The position numbers and the translations under genes were made by a program. From Stappia sp. 28M-7 (lineage in GTDB: Bacteria > Pseudomonadota > Alphaproteobacteria > Rhizobiales > Stappiaceae): a stretch of DNA of 64,000 nucleotides. Numbering within the stretch: the stretch's first letter is position 1; each line of letters opens with the position of its first letter. Shown in pieces: positions 16,229 to 25,178 of this stretch. The notes under the pieces are model-generated. The model searched no databases. It was not told where the DNA came from and worked only from the letters and a program-made list of their open reading frames with translations. The stretch lies in assembly GCF_014252955.1 (NCBI RefSeq), contig NZ_JACMIA010000001.1:1054001-1118000 (forward strand). Reading direction: 5' to 3'.

Positions 16229-16855
16229 GAGGCCACCTTGCCCAATCGGTTGTCAGTCTCAACGCTGCTTATCATCGCAACGATGGTTTGGGGAGTGTCG
16301 CTTTGGATTCTGGGGATTGAACTAACGTGGGACCACGCAAAGCCCTATTCACTGACGGTTGTAGTCCTAACGTCGGCCGTATGGGTTTTCGACAGGTATC
16401 TTTGGAAGATTTGGCCAGTCAGTGTTTTCTGCAAAAGGCCCAACTTGAATGGTACATGGCAAGCCACCCTTCAATCCTCCTATGCTGACCCAGAAACTGC
16501 TAAGAAGGCCCATCCTATCGAAGGGTATGCGGCGATACGTCAAACTTTCTCTTCGATGTCGATTCGACTGATGACCGAGCAGGCGGAATCCTTCTTAGTT
16601 GCGAGCGACTTCAACCTCCACAATGACGGCACAGCATACATCTATGGAGTGTATCAGAGCGATCCCAACATCCTACTTAGGTCGAATGTGAGCGAAATTC
16701 ATTATGGGAGTTTTAAATATAAGGTTGTGGGGAAGCCGCCCTTTGAGTTGAATGGTCACTATTGGACAGACAGAAACACGAATGGTTCAATAATTCTTTC
16801 TAATCGAAGGGACAAGATTTTCGACAGCTATTCTCATGCTAAGTGTGCAAAATAA
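16169..16855 (+). CDS. cap15: Cap15-like CBASS effector (2TM plus beta-barrel, S-2TMbeta)
   Basis: A membrane protein of up to 228 residues with two adjacent helices (about 29-52, LSVSTLLIIATMVWGVSLWI, and 60-84) followed by a beta-rich domain from residue 91: NLNGTWQATL, IRQTFSSMSIRLMT, HYGSFKYKV and LNGHYWTDRNTNGSIILSNRR. This matches Cap15, whose beta-barrel binds the cyclic nucleotide made by its CD-NTase and triggers oligomerisation that disrupts the inner membrane. The longest frame starts with GTG at 16169. A TTG at 16238 with AAGAGG five bases before it is better supported and would remove the overlap with the divergent gene. First gene of a three-gene operon. Bases 16621-16680 contain only 28 G+C of 60. 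Confidence 0.82.
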   Translation: MEWQFDLAQSRQCLLQSIAQEATLPNRLSVSTLLIIATMVWGVSLWILGIELTWDHAKPYSLTVVVLTSAVWVFDRYLWKIWPVSVFCKRPNLNGTWQATLQSSYADPETAKKAHPIEGYAAIRQTFSSMSIRLMTEQAESFLVASDFNLHNDGTAYIYGVYQSDPNILLRSNVSEIHYGSFKYKVVGKPPFELNGHYWTDRNTNGSIILSNRRDKIFDSYSHAKCAK

Positions 16856-16899
16856 TAGAATTTTAGCTCAACAAAAGGTTGGAAAAAGAGGTAGGTCTG

Positions 16900-17829
16900 A
16901 TGCTTGAGGCCTCGCCGGTTTGCCGAATTCTTAGCCTCGATGGTGGTGGTGCCAAGGGCTTTTATACGCTTGGAATTCTTCAGGAGCTCGAAGCGATGCT
17001 GTCGCAGCCCCTCCACGAAACATTCGATATCATCTTCGGCACGAGTACCGGTTCGATCATCGCTACGCTGCTCGCTACTGGAAAATCCGTGAAGGAGGTC
17101 CACGCACTCTACTGCGAGCATGTTCCAAAGATCATGCAGGCGAAAAAGGCCGCCGAGCGCACACGCCGTCTGCAGGAGGTTGGAAGGACGGTGTTCGGCG
17201 AAAATCGGTTCGATACTGTCCTCACCGGCCTCGGTATTGTCTCGACCAAGTGGCAGCTTGAGACGCCGATGATCTTCAAAAGCCGTCAGACGCAGGCACA
17301 TGGACGGAGAGCCACCTTCGTTCCTGGATTTGGTTGCACGCTCGCCGATGCTGTCGAAGCGTCATGCTCAGCTTACCCGTTCTTCGAACGGAAGACCGTG
17401 ACGACCGACAGCGGTAACGAAGTTGAACTTTTCGATGGCGGCTATGTAGCCAATAACCCTGCACTATACGCGCTCGCGGATGCGACCGGGCCGCTCGGCT
17501 TCTCAGCGACGGATTGTCGGATGCTGAGCATCGGGTGTGGCCAATATCCTGAGCCGCGTCAGGGCTTCATCGCTCGCCAGATCAAAAGCTTTCTACCGGT
17601 GCAGCTCCTTCAGAAGACCCTAGAGGTGAACACCGCATCGATGGATCAGCTTCGGCAGTTGCTTTTCCCGAACGTCCCGACCGTACGCGTGAGCGATACC
17701 TTCGACAAACCGGAGATGGCGACAGACATGTTTGAGCACAATTTAAAGAAATTGAACCTGCTTCGTCAGCAGGGCGAGCAATCTTTCGGCCTCCGAGAGA
17801 AGGAAATCCAAAATCTATTGTTGATGTGA
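16900..17829 (+). CDS. capV: CapV-like patatin phospholipase, CBASS effector
   Basis: A 309-residue patatin-like phospholipase. It has the glycine-rich oxyanion loop SLDGGGAKGF (14-21), the nucleophile elbow GTSTG with Ser49, and the catalytic Asp179 in FDGGYVANNP, so the Ser-Asp dyad is intact. CapV proteins are activated by a cyclic dinucleotide or related signal and degrade inner-membrane phospholipids, killing the infected cell. It lies 44 bp after the Cap15-like gene and 9 bp before the CD-NTase, supporting one transcript. The ATG at 16900, preceded by GAGGTAGG, is preferred to an in-frame TTG at 16879. Confidence 0.9.
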   Translation: MLEASPVCRILSLDGGGAKGFYTLGILQELEAMLSQPLHETFDIIFGTSTGSIIATLLATGKSVKEVHALYCEHVPKIMQAKKAAERTRRLQEVGRTVFGENRFDTVLTGLGIVSTKWQLETPMIFKSRQTQAHGRRATFVPGFGCTLADAVEASCSAYPFFERKTVTTDSGNEVELFDGGYVANNPALYALADATGPLGFSATDCRMLSIGCGQYPEPRQGFIARQIKSFLPVQLLQKTLEVNTASMDQLRQLLFPNVPTVRVSDTFDKPEMATDMFEHNLKKLNLLRQQGEQSFGLREKEIQNLLLM

Positions 17830-17838
17830 GGAATGTTC

Positions 17839-18729
17839 ATGGCAATCTCGGAAGCGCAACTCGAGACTTGGTCCCACCAAGGCTCTCAAGTCCAATCAGC
17901 GAGCACTTATAAGTCCATCAGAGACGTCTTGAATGATCCAGGCTCGCCCTACTACAAATGGATGTACCGCATCTTCCTTCAGGGATCGTACGGAAATGAT
18001 ACTAATATCTATGCAGACAGTGATGTCGATGTTGTGATCTGCTTGACCGAGGTCTACTACGGCGATGTCTCGCATCTGAGCGATGAGGAAAAAGCACGCT
18101 ACAATGCCAACCGCTCGCCGGGCACGATCGGCTTCAAAGAATTCAAGGCGCATGTGCTTGCTTGGCTGACAAAGAAATTTGGCTCAGGCGTGACAGCTGG
18201 CAAGAAGGCAATCTTCATACCTGGCGATAGAAATCGACGGGACGCGGACGTCCTCGTCTGCGTGGCGAATAAGATGTTCATATCATACCCTGCCACGGGT
18301 GAACCCGCTTTCTACGAGGGCGTGTGCTTCTGGACATCGGATGAAGAGAAGATAGTCAACTATCCGCGTCAGCACCTAGACAATTGCACAGCCAAGAACG
18401 GGGCAAGCGCGAGCCGATTTAAGCCGAGCATTCGGATTTTGAAGAACATGCGAAATGCCATGATCGAACAAGGTTATATTAATGCGGGGCTTGCTCCATC
18501 GTACTTTCTCGAGGGGATGCTCTCCAATGTTCCAACGCAGCAATTTGTAAATAGCCATCAGCAGACATTCGAGAACTACATGGACTGGCTTCAGGCGTGT
18601 TCGGTCGGAGATCTGACGTGCGCAAACGGCATCCACTATCTCGTTCGTGACGGGCAGTCGGTATGCTGGAACCTAAGCGACTTCAATACCTTCCGGGCCT
18701 CGGCGATGCGATTCTACAATCGAGGATAA
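17839..18729 (+). CDS. CBASS CD-NTase (SMODS cyclic oligonucleotide synthase)
   Basis: A 296-residue cGAS/DncV-like nucleotidyltransferase. The active-site motif LQGSYGNDTNIYADSDVDVV places G49-S50 and the metal-binding D62 and D64; the third acid is D135 or D137 in RRDADVLVC. A helical C-terminal half follows (RFKPSIRILKNMRNAM). CD-NTases sense infection and make a cyclic di- or trinucleotide that activates the effectors upstream. The second ATG (17839) is chosen over 17833 because GAGG at the end of the previous gene is then correctly spaced. No Cap2/Cap3 ubiquitin-like or HORMA/TRIP13 genes follow, so this is a short, type I CBASS layout. Clade and product cannot be assigned with confidence; a cdnG- or cdnE-like clade is possible. 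Confidence 0.9.
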   Translation: MAISEAQLETWSHQGSQVQSASTYKSIRDVLNDPGSPYYKWMYRIFLQGSYGNDTNIYADSDVDVVICLTEVYYGDVSHLSDEEKARYNANRSPGTIGFKEFKAHVLAWLTKKFGSGVTAGKKAIFIPGDRNRRDADVLVCVANKMFISYPATGEPAFYEGVCFWTSDEEKIVNYPRQHLDNCTAKNGASASRFKPSIRILKNMRNAMIEQGYINAGLAPSYFLEGMLSNVPTQQFVNSHQQTFENYMDWLQACSVGDLTCANGIHYLVRDGQSVCWNLSDFNTFRASAMRFYNRG

Positions 18730-18801
18730 GCCGCGCTCGTCAGCGCACACCCCCGCCACTCGCGCGGGCAGTCGATCTCAAAAACATCCGGGGGGAGGGG
18801 G

Positions 18802-18875
18802 TGGAGCGGGTGAAGGGAATCGAACCCTCGTCTGGAGCTTGGGAAGCTCTCGCTCTACCATTGAGCTACACCCGC
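18802..18875 (-). tRNA. tRNA-Gly(CCC)
   Basis: A full cloverleaf reads on the minus strand: acceptor GCGGGTG pairs with CACCCGC, D-arm GCTC/GAGC, anticodon loop TTCCCAA giving anticodon CCC, T-arm GAGGG/CCCTT with loop TTCGATT, and an encoded TCCA end at 18802-18805. The outermost anticodon-stem pair is an A-C mismatch. Its 3' end points toward the CBASS cassette, which starts within 75 bp, a classic site for island insertion. Confidence 0.95.
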
Positions 18876-19055
18876 ATCTCGGCCTCTATATCGGCGCGGG
18901 GCGGGCGGGCTGTCAAGCGCCTCGCGGGCGGCTGGGGAGGGCTCTCCCGCGAAATTGCTTTCTCCTTGATTTTGCGGTGCCGATGACCACTTCTCGTGCC
19001 GACCGGCGGTCCCGCCGGTGCGCGCGCCGCACAAAGCGTCCTGGAGAGTGAAGAC

Positions 19056-19850
19056 ATGCGTGAACGGCTCAAGGCCCTGGTCCAGTCTCGCCGCTGGGAG
19101 GCGGTGATCATCGCGCTGATCGTCGTCAATGCGGTGACGCTCGGCCTGGAGACGAGCCCGAGCGTGATGGCCGCCTTCGGCCCGGCGCTCGTCGCCTTCG
19201 ACGCGCTGATCCTGGCGATCTTCACCATCGAGATCGCCCTGCGGATCGTGGCGCACGGGCCGTCCTTCTTCCGCGATCCGTGGAACCTCTTCGACTTCGC
19301 GGTGGTGGGCGTCGCCTTGATGCCGTCGAGCGGGGCGTTCTCGGTGCTGCGCGCGCTGCGCATCCTGCGCGTGCTGCGGCTGATCTCGGTGGTGCCTTCG
19401 CTGCGCCGGGTGGTCGGCGGCCTCGTCGCCGCGCTCCCCGGAATGGGCTCCATCGTGCTGCTGCTCGGCCTCGTCTTCTACGTCTTCGCGGTGATGACGA
19501 CGAAGCTCTACGGCGCCTCCTTCCCCGAATGGTTCGGCACCATCGCCGCCTCGCTCTACACGCTGTTCCAGATCATGACGCTGGAAAGCTGGTCGATGGG
19601 CATCGTGCGGCCGGTGATGGAGGTCTATCCGCTCTCCTGGCTGCTGTTCGTGCCCTTCATCCTGTGCACCGCCTTCACCGTGCTGAACCTTTTCATCGGT
19701 GTCATCGTCTCGGCCATGCAGCAGGAGCACGAGAGCACGGCCGAGGCCGACCGCCAGGCGATCCACGACGAGACCGGCCTGGTGCTGGCCGAGGTGCGGG
19801 CGCTGCGCGAGGAAGTGCGCGAGCTGCGCGGGCGCCTCGCGGAGCGCTGA
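19056..19850 (+). CDS. voltage-gated sodium channel, BacNav (NaChBac/NavAb) type
   Basis: A 264-residue six-helix ion channel. The S4 voltage sensor SVLRALRILRVLRLI carries arginines at every third position (R99, R102, R105, R108). The pore selectivity filter is TLESWSM (175-181), identical to the NavAb filter, with E177 forming the high-field site, which marks it as sodium-selective rather than potassium or calcium. The C-terminus ends in a short coiled coil (LAEVRALREEVRELRGRLAE) that holds tetramers together, as in NaChBac. The ATG at 19056 follows a GGAG site; earlier in-frame codons would overlap the tRNA promoter region. In marine and alkaliphilic bacteria such channels serve motility, chemotaxis or pH homeostasis. 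Confidence 0.92.
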   Translation: MRERLKALVQSRRWEAVIIALIVVNAVTLGLETSPSVMAAFGPALVAFDALILAIFTIEIALRIVAHGPSFFRDPWNLFDFAVVGVALMPSSGAFSVLRALRILRVLRLISVVPSLRRVVGGLVAALPGMGSIVLLLGLVFYVFAVMTTKLYGASFPEWFGTIAASLYTLFQIMTLESWSMGIVRPVMEVYPLSWLLFVPFILCTAFTVLNLFIGVIVSAMQQEHESTAEADRQAIHDETGLVLAEVRALREEVRELRGRLAER

Positions 19851-19859
19851 GCGGGCGGC

Positions 19860-21833
19860 TTACGGCGCCAGCAGCTCGTAGACGGCGATTTCCGCCGCCC
19901 GGCCCTTGGCCCGCGCGCTGCCGAGCGGGCGGAAGGCGAAGGCTTCGTCGCCGGCTGCCCGGCGTACGGCCTCGCTGGTCAGGACGGTGGTGCCGAACTC
20001 TTTGTTCATGCCCTCCAGCCGCGAGGCGACATTGATCGTGTCGCCGATGGCGGTGTACTGGCGCCGGGTCGAGGCGCCGACGCTGCCGACGACGGCAATG
20101 CCGGTATGCAACCCGAAGCGGGTGGCGAGCTCCGCCCGCCCGGCGGCGCGGTTGCGGGCGTTGAGGGCATCGACGGCCGCGACCAGCGCCAGGGTGCAGC
20201 GGCAGGCATCCGCCACGTGGTCCGGGTTGCTCTCCGGCGCGTTCCACATGGCGTAGACGGAGTCTCCCAGATACTGGACGATCACCCCGTCATGCGCCTC
20301 GACGGTGCGGTTGAGCAGCTCGAAATAGTCGGACAGCAGCGCCACCACCTCTTCCGGCGCGTGCCGCTCCGACAGGCTGGTGAAGTCGCGGATGTCGGTG
20401 AACAGCACGGTGACGTCGCGCCGCTCGGCCGAGGCCGGGTCCTGCCGCCCGGCGGCGACGACCTTGCGCACCAGCTCGCGCGGGACATAGAGCGCGAAGC
20501 TGGCGATGGCGGTGCGGGCGGTGGCCAGCGCCCCGGCCAGCGTGTTGATCTCCGCAACCAGCGAGGAGACGGCGGGGCGGGTTTCAAGGTCGAGATCGCC
20601 GATGCGCGCGGCATCGTCCGCAAGCTGCGTCAGCGAGCGGCTGACCAGCCGCGCGACGAGCAGCGCCGACAGCACGCCCATGACGATGAGGCCGAAGGAA
20701 ACGGCAAGTGCCCGGGCGACGAGCAGGCGGCTTTCGGCGGTGAAGTCCGACAGCGGCGCGGCGACGGCGACGACGGTGCCGGCAAGCTCCGCCGCCCCGC
20801 GCACCGGCTCCAGCGCCAGCAGGTAGGTCTCGCCGTCGGCCTCGATCCGGTGAAGGCCCGAGACGGTGCTCGGCCCGAGCAGCGGCAGGAGGCGCGGAAG
20901 CAGCGGGTCGTCGATGGCGATGGGCGCGCGGCGCGAGCGGGCGGAGAGCTGCGGCAGCAGCGCTGCCATCTGCGCCGGGTCGGAATGCACGATCAGCCGG
21001 CCGGCCTCGTCGAACACATAGCCGCTCGCCCGGGGCGAGACCGCCTCGCGCGACAGGAGGTCGCTCAAGGTCTCCAGCAGCACGTCGGCGCCGACCACCG
21101 CGCCGGGTTCGTCCGGCGCCTCGACGGCGACGGTCAGGCCGAGCTGCCCGGTGGTCGCCATGGTGTAGGGCCCGACGGTGACCGGCCGGCCGCGCGCGGC
21201 GATCGCCGCCCGGTACCAGGGGCGGCGGCGCGGGTCGAAGCGGGTGGGGCCGTCGTCGCGGCGGGCAAGCTCGCGCCCGTCGGAGGTGAGGAAGCGCCAG
21301 ACGGACTGGCGGGTGCCGTCCTCGGCCGGCAGGATGAGGCGCACCGCATGGTCGGTGCCTTCCGGCGCGCCGAGCGCCTTGCGCCAGGCCTCGGTGTCGC
21401 CGACCCCGTGCAGGAAGCCGCCGTCGCCATGGGCGGCATAGAGCCCGTCGATATGGGGCGAGGTGTCGAGAACCCGGTCGAGAAACAGCGCCTTGCCGGC
21501 CATATCGCCGGTGGGATCCTCCAGCAGCGTATCGGCCGCGGCCGCCAGCATCACCGCCGTCAGCCCGTCGTTGAACACCGCCTCGTACTGGGTTGCGACC
21601 CGCTGGCCGAGCAGGCTCATGCGCTCGCTCGCCGCCGAGGTGGACAGGCGGGTGCCCTGGTCGTGGGCGAGCCAGGTGAGCGGCAGCGAGATGCCGAGCA
21701 GCAGCGCGACGATCACCGTGCTGAGATGGACGCGCAGCGGCCGCGCCCAGTCGCGCCGCCGTGCATCGCGCGCAGACAGTTCCTGCGCTGCCTGATCCGG
21801 TTGCCGGTCCAGGATGTGCTGTTCTCCCGTCAC
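19860..21833 (-). CDS. class III adenylate/guanylate cyclase with Cache sensor and HAMP
   Basis: A 657-residue membrane-bound nucleotidyl cyclase. A TM helix (STVIVALLLGISLPLTWLA) leads to a periplasmic double-Cache region with the typical DPRRRPWYRAAIAARG and SGYVFDEAGRLIVHSDP, a second TM helix, a HAMP segment, and a C-terminal class III catalytic domain. Metal-binding aspartates are D480 (LFTDIRDFT) and D524 (YLGDSVYAMW); D598 and N601/R605 in AIGDTINVASRLE match purine recognition and transition-state residues. The usual lysine is replaced by Q520, as in some rhizobial-type cyclases, so ATP preference is likely but not certain. The start is a GTG. Small ligands such as amino acids probably control activity. 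Confidence 0.88.
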   Translation of the reverse strand: MTGEQHILDRQPDQAAQELSARDARRRDWARPLRVHLSTVIVALLLGISLPLTWLAHDQGTRLSTSAASERMSLLGQRVATQYEAVFNDGLTAVMLAAAADTLLEDPTGDMAGKALFLDRVLDTSPHIDGLYAAHGDGGFLHGVGDTEAWRKALGAPEGTDHAVRLILPAEDGTRQSVWRFLTSDGRELARRDDGPTRFDPRRRPWYRAAIAARGRPVTVGPYTMATTGQLGLTVAVEAPDEPGAVVGADVLLETLSDLLSREAVSPRASGYVFDEAGRLIVHSDPAQMAALLPQLSARSRRAPIAIDDPLLPRLLPLLGPSTVSGLHRIEADGETYLLALEPVRGAAELAGTVVAVAAPLSDFTAESRLLVARALAVSFGLIVMGVLSALLVARLVSRSLTQLADDAARIGDLDLETRPAVSSLVAEINTLAGALATARTAIASFALYVPRELVRKVVAAGRQDPASAERRDVTVLFTDIRDFTSLSERHAPEEVVALLSDYFELLNRTVEAHDGVIVQYLGDSVYAMWNAPESNPDHVADACRCTLALVAAVDALNARNRAAGRAELATRFGLHTGIAVVGSVGASTRRQYTAIGDTINVASRLEGMNKEFGTTVLTSEAVRRAAGDEAFAFRPLGSARAKGRAAEIAVYELLAP

Positions 21834-21959
21834 GCTACGTCAGTCTCCCCGCCCGCTTGCCGGGCCGCCGGAATCACCGGGCGGCCGCGCGCGCGATGCT
21901 AGCATGGCGCGCGCCGGGAGAGGCGCGGCGTTTGCAGGGTTGCGGGCCCGGGCGGCGGC

Positions 21960-24900
21960 TCACGTGCGCAGCACCCGGTAGATCGCCGGGATCACCAGAA
22001 CGGTGAGCAGGGTGGAGGAGGCGAGGCCGAACAGCAGCGAGATCGCCAGGCCCTGGAAGATCGGGTCGGTCAGGATCACCGCCGCGCCGATCATCGCCGC
22101 CAGCGCGGTCAGCAGGATCGGCTTGAACCGCACGGCGCCGGCCGCCAGCAGCACCTCGGTCAGGGGCTGGCCGGGCTGGCGCGCATGGCGGATGAAGTCG
22201 ACCAGCAGGATCGAGTTGCGCACGATGATGCCGGCAAGCGCGATGAAGCCGATCATCGAGGTGGCCGAGAACGGCGCGCCGAACAGCCAGTGGCCGCCGA
22301 TGATGCCGATGAAGGTCAGCGGCACCGGCGTCAGGATCACCAAGGGCACGCGGAACGAGCCGAACTGCGCCACCACCAGGATATAGATGCCGAGCAGGGC
22401 GACGGCGAAGGCTGCGCCCATGTCGCGGAAGGTCACCCAGGTCACCTCCCACTCGCCGTCCCACAGGAGCGTCACCGTGCTCTCGTCCTCCGGCTGGCCG
22501 TTGAGGCGGATGACGGGCTTTGGCAGATCGCCCCAGTCCATCGCGTCGATGGCATCGCGTACCGCCAGCATGCCGTAGAGCGGGGCCTCGAAGTCGCCGG
22601 CAAGCTCCGCCGTCACCATGTCGGCAAAGCGGCCGTTGTGGCGGAAGATCTGCGGCGAGGAGAGTTCGTCGCGCACCTCGACCACATCGCCCAGCTCCAC
22701 GACGCTGGTACTGCCGGGCAGCACGTCGGCCGGGATCGGCGTTGCCAGGAACCGTTCGTCCAGCACCTTGTCGCCGCGCGCCCGCTCCAGCCGGATAGGG
22801 ATGGGCGCCCGCCCCTCGCCCCGATGCGAATAGCCGAGCGTGCGCCCGCCGCCGAGGATCGCCAGCGTGTCGAACACGTCGCTTTCCTGCACCCGGAAGA
22901 AGTCGAGTTCGTCGGTGGAGACGGTCACCCGCTTGCGCGGGGCCGGCACGCCGAAACTGTCGTCGACATCGACGATGAAGGGGACCGAGGCGAAGGCCTC
23001 GCGCACCTTGTCGGCCACCGCACGGCGCGTTTGCGCGTCCGGTCCGTAGATCTCGGCAAGCAGCGTCGCCAGAACCGGCGGGCCGGGGGGCGGCTCCACC
23101 ACCTTCAGCACCGTGCCGGCCGGAACGTCGAGGGCGGCAAGCTGCCGGCGCAGGTCGAGCGCCACCGCGTGGCTGGCCCGCTCGCGCTCGCCCTTGGGCG
23201 CCAGCACCAGCGCGACGTCGCCGAGCTGCGCCTGCTGGCGCAGATAGGAGTGGCGCACCAGCCCGTTGAAGTCGAAGGGCGCGGCGGTGCCGGCATGGGT
23301 GGTCGCCGAGACGACCTCCGGCAGCGCCATCGCGGTGCGGGCAACGGCCTGCGCCACCGCATCCGTCTGCTCCACGGTACTGCCCTCGGGCAGGTCGATG
23401 GCGACGGAGAGCTCGGACTTGTTGTCGAAGGGCAGCAGCTTGACGGTCACGTCCCGGGTGGCGAACAGCACCATGGAGCCGAGGGTCGCAGCGCCGACGA
23501 TCAGCAGGAAGGCCCAGCTGCGCGCCTTGGACGCGAGGAGCGGGCGGGCGACCGCCAGATAGGCGCGCCCGAGTCGGCCGCCGGAATTGGCGTCATGCCC
23601 TGTATCGTGACCACCGTGGACGGGCGCCTTGCCGGCGACTTTCAGCATCAGCCAGGGCGTCACCGTCACCGCGACGAAGAAGGAGAAGATCATCGCCGCC
23701 GAGGCATTGGCCGGGATCGGGCTCATGTAGGGGCCCATCATGCCGGAGACGAACAGCATCGGCAGCAGGGCGGTGACGACGGTCAGCGTCGCGACGATGG
23801 TCGGGTTGCCGACCTCGGCCACCGCCTCGATGGCGGCGGTCCGGCGATCGCGCCCGTCCGCCATCCCCCAGTGGCGGGCGATGTTCTCGATCACCACGAT
23901 GGCGTCGTCGACAAGGATGCCGATGGAGAAGATCAGCGCGAACAGCGACACCCGGTTCAGCGTGTAGCCCATCACCCAGGCGGCAAAGAGCGTCAGCAGG
24001 ATCGTCACCGGGATCACCACGGCAACGACCAGCGCCTCGCGCCGGCCGATGGCGGCCATCACCAGCGCGATGATGGAGAGCGTCGCCAGCCCCAGGTGGA
24101 ACAGCAGCTCGTTGGCCTTCTCGTTGGCCGTCTCGCCGTAGTCGCGCGTCACCGTCACATGCATGGAGGCGGGAACGAGCGTTCCTTCCAGCGCCTCGAC
24201 GCGGGCCAGCACCGCCTCGGCGACGGTGACCGCATTGGCCCCGGCGCGCTTGGCGACCGCCAGCGTCACCGCCGGCACGCGGCTCTCTTCGCCGCTTTGG
24301 TACATCGACGAGATCGCATCGCTTTCGGAGACGAAGGCGATGTCGGCGACGTCGCGCACATAGACCGGGCGGCCGTCGCGGGTGGTCAGGACCAGATTGC
24401 CGATCTCCTGCGGGCTGGACAGGGTCTCGCCGGCGACCAGCGTCACCTGGCGCGCCTCGCCCTCCTGCAGCGCACGCACCTGCCCGCTGGGGAACGCGCG
24501 GTTGGCGCCGCCGACCTTGCCGGCGAGCTGCTGCAGCGTGACTCCGTTCAGCGCCAGCCGCTCGGGATCGGGACTGATGCGCAGTTCCTCGCCGACCGCG
24601 CCGACCAGGTAGGTGAGGCCGACATTGTCGACCTTCGACACCTCCACCTGCAGCTCGCGGGCAATGCGCGTCAGCGCGGCCGGAGTGATCGTGTCTCCCA
24701 TCCCTTGCGCCGGCGTGAGCGTCAGCGAGACGATGGCGACATCGTCGATGCCGCGCCCGACGACCAGCGGCTCGGGAATGCCGACCGGGATGCGGTCCAT
24801 GTTGGCGCGGATCTTGTCATGGACGCGCAGCACCGCCGCATCCGACGAGGTGCCGACCAGGAAGCGCGCGGTCACCAGCACGCCGTCGTCGCGGGTCTGC

Positions 24901-25178
24901 GAATAGACGTGCTCGACCCCGTCGATGCCCTTGACGATGGTCTCCAGCGGCTCGGTGACGAGCTTCACCGCGTCGGCGGCGCGCAGCCCGCTCGCCTCGA
25001 CATGGATGTCGACCATCGGCACGGAGATCTGCGGCTCTTCCTCGCGCGGCAGCGTGACGAGGGCGATCAGCCCGAGCGCCAGCGAGGCGAGCAGGAACAG
25101 CGGCGTCAGGGGCGAGGCGATGAACGCGCGGGTGAGCCCGCCGGCAATACCGAGCCCGCCACCGGAAGGCGTGGTCAT
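21960..25178 (-). CDS. RND efflux pump inner-membrane permease
   Basis: A 1072-residue RND permease of full family length. The N-terminus has the first TM helix TPLFLLASLALGLIALVTLPREEEPQISVP, a feature of the AcrB/HAE group that often reads PREEDP or PREEEP. The TM4 relay GILVDDAIVVIENI contains the paired aspartates that carry protons. Late helices include SMIGFIALAGIIVRNSILLVDFIRHA. The start codon overlaps the adaptor stop by 4 bp, so the two are translationally coupled. No outer-membrane TolC-like gene is in the window. Substrates are unknown. Confidence 0.92.
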   Translation of the reverse strand: MTTPSGGGLGIAGGLTRAFIASPLTPLFLLASLALGLIALVTLPREEEPQISVPMVDIHVEASGLRAADAVKLVTEPLETIVKGIDGVEHVYSQTRDDGVLVTARFLVGTSSDAAVLRVHDKIRANMDRIPVGIPEPLVVGRGIDDVAIVSLTLTPAQGMGDTITPAALTRIARELQVEVSKVDNVGLTYLVGAVGEELRISPDPERLALNGVTLQQLAGKVGGANRAFPSGQVRALQEGEARQVTLVAGETLSSPQEIGNLVLTTRDGRPVYVRDVADIAFVSESDAISSMYQSGEESRVPAVTLAVAKRAGANAVTVAEAVLARVEALEGTLVPASMHVTVTRDYGETANEKANELLFHLGLATLSIIALVMAAIGRREALVVAVVIPVTILLTLFAAWVMGYTLNRVSLFALIFSIGILVDDAIVVIENIARHWGMADGRDRRTAAIEAVAEVGNPTIVATLTVVTALLPMLFVSGMMGPYMSPIPANASAAMIFSFFVAVTVTPWLMLKVAGKAPVHGGHDTGHDANSGGRLGRAYLAVARPLLASKARSWAFLLIVGAATLGSMVLFATRDVTVKLLPFDNKSELSVAIDLPEGSTVEQTDAVAQAVARTAMALPEVVSATTHAGTAAPFDFNGLVRHSYLRQQAQLGDVALVLAPKGERERASHAVALDLRRQLAALDVPAGTVLKVVEPPPGPPVLATLLAEIYGPDAQTRRAVADKVREAFASVPFIVDVDDSFGVPAPRKRVTVSTDELDFFRVQESDVFDTLAILGGGRTLGYSHRGEGRAPIPIRLERARGDKVLDERFLATPIPADVLPGSTSVVELGDVVEVRDELSSPQIFRHNGRFADMVTAELAGDFEAPLYGMLAVRDAIDAMDWGDLPKPVIRLNGQPEDESTVTLLWDGEWEVTWVTFRDMGAAFAVALLGIYILVVAQFGSFRVPLVILTPVPLTFIGIIGGHWLFGAPFSATSMIGFIALAGIIVRNSILLVDFIRHARQPGQPLTEVLLAAGAVRFKPILLTALAAMIGAAVILTDPIFQGLAISLLFGLASSTLLTVLVIPAIYRVLRT

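Noticed and set aside
15000-18801. attL/attR direct repeats of the tRNA-Gly 3' end
   Set aside because: I looked for copies of TGGAGCGGGTGAAGGG and CGAACCCTCG to the left of the cassette and found none by eye; a computed search could still find a degenerate copy.
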